In this document: piece after piece, positions 45,832 to 57,600 of the stretch
Layout: every line of letters begins with the position of its first letter
How positions within the stretch are numbered: position 1 is the first letter of the stretch
Source of the DNA: Lutraria lutraria
Lineage: Eukaryota > Mollusca > Bivalvia > Venerida > Mactridae
DNA: 64,000 nucleotides
Reading direction: 5' to 3'
NCBI GenBank assembly: GCA_964023205.1
Contig: OZ026845.1
Location: forward strand, 1,250,001 to 1,314,000
The notes under the pieces: generated by a model
What the model saw: the letters and a program-made list of their open reading frames with translations, nothing else
Databases searched by the model: none
Told to the model about the DNA's origin: nothing
Made by a program: the position numbers and the translations under genes

Positions 45832-46005
45832 CAGTACAGCCTCTCCAGAGCGGGCCTCTTTTGAGCAACAATCTTCCTTCCACAACAGCATGCTTTTTCC
45901 CACTGCACGATTTAACTATTAATTTAACATATCAAGATCAACAACCTCTCTACAACAACATAATTTTGCTAGTCTCAAAGGGTGTTGTTTGGAGTGATTG
46001 CACTG
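45832..46005 (+). mobile_element. MITE family 2, reference copy
   Basis: TA-flanked on both sides. Left end CAGTACAGCCTCTCCAGAGC, right end GGAGTGATTGCACTG. The left half contains a single 29-nt segment running from GAGCAACAATC to CAACAGCAT, followed by GCTTTTTCCCACTGCACG. This is the unexpanded equivalent of the 29-bp minisatellite at 13353-14135. Confidence 0.75.
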
Positions 46006-46339
46006 TATTGTTTTAGCCCTACTAATTCGGCTTTCCGGTTGGCCGATTTTCGTGAACGAATTCGAAAGGGCCATCCTCTCAGCCTTACAAACATCTGCAT
46101 ATTTATGTGCGGAATTTAAAATTACGTCAAAATTCTTCAATTACGTGTATAACTTACTTAATTCAATACAAATAACAATAATCTGCATGAATGTGCTTTA
46201 AAAAATCTGTGTTTAATGTCAAATTTGAAATATTAAACTTAAATTTTACGTCGCGTGAAAAAAACGGTACGAACGGACTTTAGCCTCATCCAGTTCCCCT
46301 CCGTATACAAATACCGTCGGACAGTTAATTCTTTATTGA

Positions 46340-46405
46340 TCTTTATAATGAGTACCTAGAATTAACTAGAATTTATTGAAAATTAACTTGCCAACGTTTC
46401 GTTGA
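46340..46405 (-). mobile_element. possible Penelope-like element fragment
   Basis: The minus strand reads GCTGGCATGTCAACGAAACG, TTGGCAAGTT and then AATAAATTC. The CAACGAAACGTTGG motif resembles Penelope-like termini. Short and uncertain. Confidence 0.3.
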
Positions 46406-46865
46406 CATGCCAGCTTATTTAAACGTGTACTTAAAATTATTTTGAGAGTAGGCAATGTTTACCATGACACCGGCATTTTACCGCCATTACGCCAGTTTCG
46501 TTTTCAGTTGGGAAATAGTGGGGAGAAACAAATCATTAATGCATCTTTCAGAAAAGGTATGTGGGAATAATTTATGCTCAGATGAGTATAGAAACATGTT
46601 TTCTACCCACGGAATGGTTCACTTTGGTCACAGATATTGTAGTTATCGGGCCCAACGGGTTTTAATTGGGGGTTTTCCGCACACAAATATGCAGATCTTT
46701 GTTAGACTGTGCGGGACGGAGCCAAGTCGAAAAATGTCTCGCCGTCACAAAGCAGTCTAATTAGTTGGACTATGTATTGTTTCAGAAATACCAAAAAAAT
46801 CTCAAAAAATGATTTTGAGCCTTTGGTCAGTTTTAAATGCAGTTGGTGACAGTTCATAAGATCTA

Positions 46866-46927
46866 GTCAAAGGGGCTTTGACGATGATACGTTTGCATTG
46901 CAGTTCATCGTCAAAGCCACTTGTTCT
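46866..46927. repeat. short hairpin, ~20-bp arms
   Basis: GGCTTTGACGATGATACG and TTCATCGTCAAAGCCAC pair with a loop of about 20 nt. Confidence 0.6.
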
Positions 46928-47909
46928 TTAAAAGCTAACAGGTAAACGACTCAGTCTGAGTCGCGTTCGTTTTCCTATTTAATGCACAAATTTCCGTAAA
47001 ACTTGGGTACAATTCGATGAATTATAGTATAATCTATCAATATGACCAAAAATATACCTTCAACAGACGAAAGTTATCAAATATTTTGCCGATGTTTCAT
47101 ACTACCCATAATTTCAAAATTTTCCTCGTAAATGCTTTGGATTAAGTCCGTAGCATTCCGGAAAGCATGTAAATTGATCTGTTTCAATAGACGCATGAAC
47201 AAGCGTCTTAAGCTGTTGACTTTGTAAGAGGACAATTCCATAACTAAAATGGTCAGCAAGACGAAATAAAAAAGACCAATTTAGTTATGGGACCCAGAAC
47301 TACATAAGATCTAGATCCATATAAAGTAGTTTATAATCATCATCACTTTAACATGCCATAAATTCATGTAGTAGAACACAAGGTGGAGCATAGATCATGA
47401 ACTTTAAGAAATGTGAAATCATAATAATATTGTAATCAGTAATACCGCAAATGTATGAAAAATGCCTGAAATCTATGGACTTCTGTTTCTTTTTATTGTT
47501 CTGTGTTTTAACTGATGCTGAGACATTTGTTTCAAAGAATGCTAAATATAGATATTTAAGTAGAGTACAGAACTGGTGTACAGTCTAAACTATTTTGAAT
47601 GTACAACAAAATCGATCAATTAGGCAGAACTGTAAAAAATTTTGACAAAAATATGCTATATTATAAAATATATCACTATCCCCTTTAGTTAGTCTTTATA
47701 CAAACATAAAGGATCTTTGGTCACATGACCCAATGGAACTTGTGGATTTATAATTTCCTAGGACTGTTATAATGGTCCCAGACATTGTGTATCTTTGTCT
47801 ACATAATCTGCAGGTGCCCTGGTCATAATTTCTTCAGAGTTTTCAACAACACTTAATAACACAACATCCCAAAAAACAGTGATGAGAAATTATGTTGTTT
47901 TGAAGTCAA

Positions 47910-48074
47910 GCAAAATCTCTCTTAAGCAACCAACAACTTCCTTTCAACAACAGCATGATTTTTCCCACAGCACAATTTAATTATCAGCTTTACCTCTCTA
48001 AGGCAACATTCACTTCTCAACAACAACATAATTTTGCTTCTCCCAAAGAGTGTTGTTTTGGAAAGGATTCACTG
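47910..48074 (+). mobile_element. MITE family 2 copy
   Basis: It has AACAACAGCATGATTTTTCC followed by CACAGCACAATTTAAT, then CAACAACATAATTTTGC, and ends AAAGGATTCACTG|TA. It shares the exact CAACAGCATGATTTTTCCCA junction seen at the end of the 29-bp minisatellite. Confidence 0.65.
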
Positions 48075-48158
48075 TATGTGAAAAACTAACATACAAATTT
48101 TGATGAAAAATAAAAGCATTACATGGATTCAATATTCAAGGTTTATATGTGTGACCTA

Positions 48159-48403
48159 CAGGCTGACGGCATGTGAAGGTTCCCCCACAGACCCTCTACT
48201 ACACTGGAATTCTTTTTACACTCCGAAAATCTTTTTACTGTGTATATATTATAGAGTAATCTATAATACATATATGGTAAAAAAATATTTTGCTGTAACA
48301 AAACATGTAATAAACATAAAAATATTTGACAGTGTTTCAGAGTGTAAAAAGAATTCCCATGTTGTAGAAGGTCTGTGGGGGACCTTCACATGCTGACAGC
48401 CTG
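48159..48403. mobile_element. 245-bp MITE with ~70-bp inverted termini
   Basis: Left: CAGGCTGACGGCATGTGAAG, GTTCCCCCACAGACCCTCTA, AATTCTTTTTACACTC. Right: GAGTGTAAAAAGAATTCCC, AGGTCTGTGGGGGACCTTCA, CATGCTGACAGCCTG. TA precedes the left end. No coding capacity; a 98-codon ORF across it is chance. Confidence 0.8.
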
Positions 48404-48409
48404 TGGTGT

Positions 48410-51400
48410 GATCCAATGTATTAAGATTTGGAACTACAAAACTGTGTTTCTTATCAAATATTTTATTTCAAAATGTTTCCCTAAAAATATGATAACATAT
48501 ACACAGGTATGTCAAGGCAGTAAGAAAAATAAATAGTATTAAATAATATATAATATAATACATATAGTATAATACTGGATCCCTATGTAAGGTAGAAAGA
48601 GACAAACATGGCGAGGGTGGATTGTTTAAAATACCATATACAATACAGACATTTACTGATTACATAAAAACATGTCAAGGCTACATGTAGTTACAAAAGG
48701 TTTGTTTAAATTGTCATTTGGTTGAAATTATAATGTTATTAATTGTATCAGTGTATTGGAACTACAACTTTGATAAAGGAGTAAAGGATTATTTCTTATC
48801 TTCTGACTAATTGCATTTTGATTACAAGGTTTGTTATGACAACAACCTGGTTATGGTAACATTAGGGCTGTCATTATTCTGGTCATGTGACAGTCCTGAT
48901 TGACCATTGAGGTGGCATGATCATCAAACAATCCTTGTCTGAAAGTCTCAGCTATAAATACTGTACCAAGGGGTAGCCAAAACAGAATACTATGTTGAAC
49001 AATAATATAAATATCCAATTACTTAATAATTGTTTTAAATATAATCACAGATACTAACCAAAGATGCTGACAGACAGCTTGTTCTACAGTTGGCCTCCTA
49101 GTAATACAGTTTTGAAATGGTCCTAGTAATTTTAATCACCATTTTAATAAGATTCTAGAGTAGAACACATACCCACATAACATGAATTATAGGATAGTAA
49201 AGTTGTACAGAGAACAGGATGATTACATTACCTTAAAACTAATTAACAACCAAGAAGGTAAAATGACAAACAATTAATTAAGAGAAATAGGACCTATTTG
49301 TGTAGATATTAAAATTGTTCTACCAATTAATAATTTCACGAATTTTAATTAGCTTGATATAAGATTCAGAACAATATAAACTTGGTGTCAGTGACATTAT
49401 AAATTCAAAAAATTGAATGCAACTTCTTATAAGTACCAGTCATGGAAACTTCTATTCATGTTTTTCTTTATCTGTTTTCGTAATATTACATTTCTATCTT
49501 GTTTACATTAAAATATACTCAAGCATGCAAAAGCCACAGAAAATTTCTCAGTGTTTTAAGCAGAAGTCCAGTTCTAATTTTTCTTTTTACTGGCAAATTT
49601 AAACATATACATTTTGTATATACATACAGGAACAGATCTGTTTCAATATATCCATAAAAAGATGCTTTTGTTCCATTAAAACAGATAAACATCTAAAAAA
49701 TCACAGAGATGGTCAGGGTTTAAATTACAAACTATTATATTTTACATGGTTCTGATTGTACAACATATTTTCACTGTGTAAAAATCAGAGCAGTGCTCTA
49801 CATACGTATATAAGACAATATCAGGCAATATTTATACATTTTGTTTTTTAAAATCACAGTAAATTACAGATCATCACAAATATATGAGATTATCACAGAC
49901 ATGGTAAAATATACATCTACAAATATAAAACACAAATCTACACGAGTACACTCTCATGAACATTTGATTAGGTACAACCAAACCCAACCTGTCTAATTAT
50001 CTCTCCGGCTACATTTGGTTTATAAAACTATCACAGTGGACACTAATATACAACAGAAAAACTACAATATGGCTCTAAATAAAGTATTTGAATTCTTTCT
50101 TATTCTGTCAGAGCAAAAATAGAAGAAAAACACACAGTAATGCTTTTTTCAAAAAAAGAAAGAAATGGAAGTGGCTTTAATCATTGACAGATTGAATAAT
50201 TCAATTAATACAGACATATGTTCAATTATGTCCCTTGTAAAAAAAACATAACTACGTGCTTGGTCAGATTCTTTCAAAACTTAGTATTTTAATATGATAC
50301 AAATATTTATTAAAGACTAAATGACTTATTTATTTTGTTCAATGTATGCCTAGACAGCTAGGTATGTAGAAAAAATCGTAATAACAAGTAACTAGTAAAA
50401 ACCATCCCATTTAATGATTAAGTTTGAAGTATTCATTAAAATGTTCTCATATAAAAAAATATCGACAAAAAATATTAAGTATAAAATAACACTAAGTGTT
50501 TGACTTCATGAAATTTTTACTATAATTATCTGAGGGTTAATTACTAACGTGACAAAAAATGATGTCCATTTAATATCAATGATACAATATGACGAAATAA
50601 GAATGAACAACGTAAGAAAAGGTCTCACAAACCAAGGAGAAATAATTTATCACATCAATATTGTAACATCAGATTATTAACAACGACAGTAAAATAATTC
50701 TATTCTCAATAGGAATTACTTTATAACAGAATGTTCTCAGGTGATCTCGACCAATCCTACCTAATAAGGCATAATTCATCAAACCACGCAGGCTCTCTAG
50801 GATTTCATTCATTTCAGACAAAAATATACACTATATTGCATTTTTTTTCAGAGATGCTGGTCTATGAAAGTACTTGTATCCAAGGCAACCCAATATTTGA
50901 AATCCGTAAGTAAACTTCAAGGTAACTTAATACAGGGATTGGTTATGGAAATAATGAATGATCAGGAAATTTACACACAAAAAATTAAGATGGACAAGAG
51001 CTCTCAAAGATTACATAGTCTATATAAACTGTATTAATGAAACAGTCATACTTGTGAAAAAATACTACTGTGGCCTTCATTCACAGGTAGCCTTTATTTG
51101 GAGGGTCATTTTGATTTCAATAATCAATGGCAGTTTTTGAAAGAATGGCCTTTATTCAACAGATGGCTACTTAAACATGTTTGACCGTATTTTCATCAAA
51201 CATTCGTTTAATACTTCAGGTAACTTCATGATAAAGAATAAAAGATTTTGCCGAATGTGTTCAATAGCCAAAAGTAATTATTTAATGTATATTAATGTTT
51301 TCAAAGATTCAATACACAAAAAGTAATTATTAGAATTCAGAGTCATGAATAGTTTTGATGACTAAATGGTAATATTGTAAAGTAACAGTTTTTATGAGTG

Positions 51401-52025
51401 GGCAATTTATATTATTGACAATGTGAGAATACTTGGTCAGACATCATCTTATAACTAAACTATGTTTATGACAATTCTAGATAAACAAAACAGGTTCAGG
51501 GATTGAAACAGTTAATTCCAGGAGTGGTCATGTGATTTTAGCATGAATTGTATACTAAATTAAAACAATCAGAGTAGTGAGTTTGATGTGCTGAACTATA
51601 TCAACCCAGGATCAAACTTTATTCCATTTCCTTGAAATGTCTTAAATTTACTATAAAGTCATAAAACGTATTTTTCGTGGACACATAACACCATGTGATT
51701 TTATCTATTAAGTGAAAGGTATCTTCATCTTGATTGGTCAGCTTTATGTTCAAATCTTCCATCTGATTGGTTGAAACTGTGAACATGCTCATAACTCCGA
51801 AATCTGATTGGTCCGTTTTCTGTCCTGGAGGTGAATGCCCAATAACTCCAAAGAGAGTTTACAAATTATAATGGTTGGAAACAAGTGCCAAGACAGAACA
51901 CTTTCACTTTATATTTTTAGAGTTGGAGAACTTTAGTGTACCTGAAAAAATAAAGCAAACTTACATTAGAAGAAGTGATGTCGGTCTGTTTGTCATCAAT
52001 ACAGACAGCAGGCAGTTCAATCCAT
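48410..52025. other. intergenic, no gene seen
   Basis: AT-rich, with only the MITE family 1 copy at 51064. It could include non-coding transcribed sequence, but nothing in it supports that. Confidence 0.4.
51064..51187 (-). mobile_element. MITE family 1 copy
   Basis: CTGTGGCCTTCATTCACAGG at the left and GGCCTTTATTCAACAGATGG, then CATGTTTGACCG|TA at the right. The ends are in the same family as 9578-9742 but diverged. Confidence 0.55.
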
Positions 52026-52028
52026 TCC

Positions 52029-54020
52029 TACATGTATGAAATATCAAATATAGTAGGCAGTCCATGAAAATATGACCGTACATGTATAAAATATAGCAGG
52101 CACTAGATGAAAATATGACCGTACATGTATAAAATATAGCAGGCACTAGATGAAAATATGACCGTACATGTATAAAATATAGTAGGCACTCGATGAAAAT
52201 ATGACCGTACATGTATAAAATATAGCAGGCACTCGATGAAAATATGACCGTACATGTATAAAATATAGTAGGCACTCGATGAAAATATGACCGTACATGT
52301 ATAAAATATAGCAAGCAGTCAATGAAAATATGACCGTACATGTATAAAATATAGCAGGCACTAGATGAAAATATGACCGTACATGTATAAAATATAGTAG
52401 GCACTCGATGAAAATATGACCGTACATGTATAAAATATAGCAGGCAGTCAATGAAAATATGACCGTACATGTATAAAATATAGCAGGCACTAGATGAAAA
52501 TATGACCGTACATGTATAAAATATAGCAGGCACTCGATGAAAATATGACCGTACATGTATAAAATATAGCAGGCACTCGATGAAAATATGACCGTACATG
52601 TATAAAATATAGCAGGCACTAGATGAAAATATGACCGTACATGTATAAAATATAGTAGGCACTCGATGAAAATATGACCGTACATGTATAAAATATAGTA
52701 GGCAGTCAATGAAAATATGACCGTACATGTATAAAATATAGCAGGCACTAGATGAAAATATGACCGTACATGTATAAAATATAGTAGGCACTCGATGAAA
52801 ATATGACCGTACATGTATAAAATATAGCAGGCAGTCAATGAAAATATGACCGTACATGCATAAAATATAGCAGGCACTAGATGAAAATATGACCGTACAT
52901 GTATAAAATATAGCAGGCACTCGATGAAAATATGACCGTACATGTATAAAATATAGCAGGCAGTCAATGAAAATATGACCGTACATGTATAAAATATAGC
53001 AGGCACTAGATGAAAATATGACCGTACATGTATAAAATATAGCAGGCACTCGATGAAAATACGACCGTACATGTATAAAATATAGCAGGCACTAGATGAA
53101 AATATGACCGTACATGTATAAAATATAGCAGGCACTAGATGAAAATATGACCGTACATGTATAAAATATAGCAGGAACTAGATGAAAATATGACCGTACA
53201 TGTATAAAATATAGCAGGCAGTCAATGAAAATATGACCGTACATGTATAAAATATAGTAGGCACTCGATGAAAATATGACCGTACATGTATAAAATATAG
53301 TAGGCACTCGATGAAAATATGACCGTACATGTATAAAATATAGTAGGCACTCGATGAAAATATGACCGTACATGTATAAAATATAGCAGGCACTAGATGA
53401 AAATATGACCGTACATGTATAAAATATAGTAGGCACTCGATGAAAATATGACCGTACATGTATAAAATATAGTAGGCACTCGATGAAAATATGACCGTAC
53501 ATGTATAAAATATAGCAGGCACTAGATGAAAATATGACCGTACATGTATAAAATATAGCAGGCACTAGATGAAAATATGACCGTACATGTATAAAATATA
53601 GCAGGCAGTCAATGAAAATATGACCGTACATGTATAAAATATAGTAGGCACTCGATGAAAATATGACCGTACATGTATAAAATATAGTAGGCACTCGATG
53701 AAAATATGACCGTACATGTATAAAATATAGTAGGCACTCGATGAAAATATGACCGTACATGTATAAAATATAGCAGGCACTAGATGAAAATATGACCGTA
53801 CATGTATAAAATATAGCAGGCACTAGATGAAAATATGACCGTACATGTATAAAATATAGCAGGCAGTCAATGAAAATATGACCGTACATGTATAAAATAT
53901 AGCAGGCACTCAATGAAAATATGACCGTACATGTATAAAATATAGCAGGCAGTCAATGAAAATATGACCGTACATGTATAAAATATCAAAATAGCAGGCA
54001 TTCAATGAAAATATGACCCT
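52029..54020. repeat. 43-bp minisatellite, ~46 copies, with higher-order structure
   Basis: The unit is built around GAAAATATGACCGTACATGT and ATAAAATATAG, with a variable 12-nt block: type A GCAGGCACTAGA, type B GTAGGCACTCGA, type C GCAGGCAGTCAA. Types are ordered non-randomly: A-B-C triplets recur on the left, and the block A-A-C-B-B-B-A occurs twice, 387 bp (nine units) apart, from about 53128 and 53515. All three minus frames are stop-free, giving ORFs of up to 362 codons; these are artefacts. Confidence 0.97.
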
Positions 54021-55832
54021 ACATTCAGTGTGGACCTTTAATAAAGTTTTCTGCTTAATTTTTTTATTTAATTTAAAGGGGGATAGAACAGAAGGACAGA
54101 AAGTTCCTTAAAAGCACAGTAAGGTTACAGTATACACAATATCACATGTGATGCAGCATTTAGAATTCAAGATCTGAGTAGAAATACATCAACTTCCAAA
54201 TTCAAATACAAAGAATTCAAGGGCAATAACCCTCACAACAATCATATCAAGAATCTCCCATTAATGTTCCCAACATTAACATACTTTTATAACTTTATGT
54301 ATAATACTATATAAGCCATCAGTGAAATACTTCTATTCATAAAAACATTCAGTGTACATGCATGGACGTGTGATAGAATAATTAGTAATGTCACACATTA
54401 TTTGATATCAGAACATAAACAGACAAAAAACTGAACAGTAGGTGTGCGTTATCACAGATACTTGATACCAGGTAGTATAATACGTACCTGTTGATACAAA
54501 CATAAAAAGATGTTTTCATGTTTGATTACTGAATATATAATTCACTAGATTTGTTGTAGTAAATATCCAAAGAGGCAAAATTATGGAGCTTGGTAGCCAT
54601 AGCAACATATGTTGCTTAAGGAATTTGATATTTAAAGTACATGATGAAAACAATAAAACCTTAAAACACATAAAAAATACAGGAGGAAAAGAAGAAAGTA
54701 GCTGAGCTAACAAAAATTAACTGGGTCCAATGTATAAACGTGCAAATATACCAATGTTACATCACATGTCATACTTATAGTATATTACATACATGTACAT
54801 GTGTCACAAACTGTAAGTCAATAAACAAGAGTGCAGCATGCAGTGCCAACGCTCGTCTGCTCACCGCCTCAGTGTGATCTATTCACCCATTGAGTTTCAT
54901 GTTGCTACCTATTATAGTTATTGAGTTATGAGCTACATTAAAGTTTTGCACAGACATGTAAGTAGATAATGTAGTAATCACAATAGCTCAATTGTTTGGT
55001 TTGAAAACAGACTGACTAAAAAGGGTAAAACTTAAGAAAGACAATCATGTTTGCACTGTATGTACATGTATATATATATAACTAGGTCTAAAAAAATACT
55101 TGTTTATTGTTACATGCTCATTATCATTAAAAACCAGAGTAAATATATAGATCAGGATTTTTTCAATTCTTCTATTCTTTTTGCCTCGATCTTGAAGTGC
55201 ATATGAATAGGTAAAAAAGTTAGAAAGTAGAAGTTCCGTTCCTGGGGCCTATTAAAAAGACTAGGGTCACCAGGAAAAATTAGGGTAGGTTTGAATAACC
55301 AGAAACAAACCATTTTTTAATGCCCTATATTTATATAGTACATGTGAATACATATACATAGTTTATAGGAGAATCTTACTTTATAATTTTTGCTATGTTA
55401 TTACTTGCACATAGCTCTTCACACAAGATTTCATAAGCAAAAATGGGAGAAAAACAATTCTTATCAATACAGAACTTAATCAACTTAACATGCAGTATTT
55501 ATTTATAATATACCTGTAGATATATTACTAACTAACAACAAAAAAAAGGTGAGGGACATGGTTTGCATGGTTTTTAACAATGTTTGCAAGATGATGATAT
55601 TATTGCATAGTAACACAACAAGTAAAGTACAAGGTAGCTACATTATAAAGGCAACTATTAAATACATGCAGGGTCAGTTAATTCATCATTCATATTAAAA
55701 ACACATTTCATAAAAAAATTGTGAAAATTTCCTATAAATTTCAGAACTGAAGGTAAACAAATATTGTGAAGGTAAACAAGAGAAAGCAATCATTCAACAT
55801 GTTTGTTATGATGTAAGGCAAAGGAGAGTTTA

Positions 55833-56009
55833 CAGTTCAACCTCCATACAACAGCCAACATTGGGAAGGAGAAAATGGTTGTTGTAAGGAGGCTATTGTT
55901 GTTGAGAATGAAAATAAGAGTAAAAAATCAATTTGGGTTACTATATTATATAGGCTGTAACAGGGAGGTGGTTGTTGCTTGGAGTTAACCATTCATGGAG
56001 GTTACACTG
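55833..56009 (-). mobile_element. MITE family 2 relative, TA-flanked
   Basis: TA, then CAGTTCAACCTCCATACAAC at the left and CATGGAGGTTACACTG then TA at the right. The interior GTTGTTGCTTGGAGTT is family-like but diverged. Confidence 0.55.
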
Positions 56010-56039
56010 TAGTTTGTTTATAACATAACAAAATGTGTT

Positions 56040-57095
56040 TTTAAAACACAATGCCCCCCCCCCCTTGGGTGACCTTGACCTTTGACCTAAAAATGCACAG
56101 GCATGTATAGGTTGGGGTGAATGTTACATTGAGAGAACATTGTATATAACTTGTCACCTATGTGTAGTGAGCCTACCATTATACCCGTGTACCTATCACT
56201 TGCCTTACATTCATAATTATTTAGATCATTAAAAGATATTTCCTTGTTCATTTATCAAGTCATTTAAACAAGACATGATCATTTCAAGAAATCAGAAAAT
56301 GCACAGGTCCTGTAGAGATTGTCATGATGAACAAAGATATGAAGTTTGATGATTGTAGATGGTAGCCTTTTGATTTATTAGGCAAGGTTAAAGTTTGGTA
56401 CAGACAAACAAAGGGCCATAAATCTGCTAAAAATAATCAAATCACAAAACCCTGACAATATGTGATGGGGAACTTGGTGACAATAGTTCTATCAAAGTTT
56501 GGAAAGATCCCTTGAGAAATATAGAAGAAGTTGCGAACAAAGGAGTATTTCTGTATATATTACATAAGCATAAAATAAAGAAAGGGCCATAATTCCGTAA
56601 AACAATATCGAATCATAAAACCTTTACAATATGCATTGGGCATCTTGATAACAATAGTTCCATGAAAGTTTTATAAAAATCCCTTAAGAAAACAAGGAAA
56701 CAAGAGTATTTCGATGTTACAATCGCACAAAATAAACAAAGAGCTATAATTCCATAAAAAATGATCGAATCACAAAACGCGAAATATATGTGTGGGGGTT
56801 CCAGGTAACAACAAGTCTGTGAAAGTTCCCATGAAAAATGTAGGAGTAGTATCCTAAAAGAAATGTAGAATTTTTTTAAACAAATGACCCCATGACCTTT
56901 GACCTACTGACCTGAGAATGCTCAGGTCCTGTAGAGGTTGTCATGAGGAACTTACATATGAAATTTGATGAATAAAAATGCAATCGTTTTGATTTTATAG
57001 GCAAGGTTAAAGTTTGGAACAAACAGACAGACAAATAGACAAACAGAGAGACCAAAAACAATATGCCCCCGATCTATCGATACAGGGCATATAAA
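56040..57095 (-). repeat. dispersed repeat, two or more partial tandem copies
   Basis: Two related stretches (56070-56420 and 56885-57090) share GACCTTTGACCTA, CAGGTCCTGTAGAG, TTGTCATGA, ATGAAGTTTGATGA and GGCAAGGTTAAAGTTTGG, followed by AGACAAACA-type runs. The right copy ends CCGATCTATCGATACAGGGC. Between them are repeated GGGCCATAATTCCGTAAAA-type blocks. Non-coding. Confidence 0.6.
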
Positions 57096-57429
57096 AGAAA
57101 ATTATCTCCCTTAGTAGTAAAACAAAAATCACCGCCTTCACCTTTTTTAAGGAGAATTTTCAAAGAAGTGATTTTTATATAATTATGAACTGCTAAAAGT
57201 TTTCAAAACAAGCTATGTCAACAGACATTAGACATAAACCAGAGATTTAAGTGCTACTAAGGAAGGTAATCACACGAGAAGTCGTTCAATACAGATAAAT
57301 ATCTAAACCTTCCAATGATGAGAAATTAAAAATCTGTGCAGTGTATGTAAAACAATGTGATCATGTTAAACACAAACACCAAGTGTCATCTGTGGTCCTT
57401 TTAACCCCCTTCACCAATGGGAGGTAAAT

Positions 57430-57600
57430 CTGTTCTAATAAAATCAAGGGAAATCACTCTTATATGATATAAATCATGGGAAATCACTCATAATTTGAAA
57501 TCCAGAGAGATCACTCTTAAATGATGAAAACCAAGGGAGATCACTCTTATACAATGAAAATCAAGGGAAATCACTCTTATACAATGAAAATCACTCAAAA
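57430..57600. repeat. ~30-bp imperfect tandem repeat, ~5 copies
   Basis: Repeats of AAATCACTCTTATACAATG and AAAATCAAGGG with divergence. A small minus ORF through it is not a gene. Confidence 0.75.

Noticed and set aside
46455..46760. 101-codon plus ORF
   Set aside because: Mixed composition and no acceptor or donor of quality; the flank carries a possible Penelope-like relic. It could not be supported as a gene.
51961..53913. Overlapping minus-strand ORFs of 362, 329 and 273 codons
   Set aside because: The 43-bp unit lacks stops in every minus frame, so all three frames are open. This is a property of the repeat and not evidence of coding.
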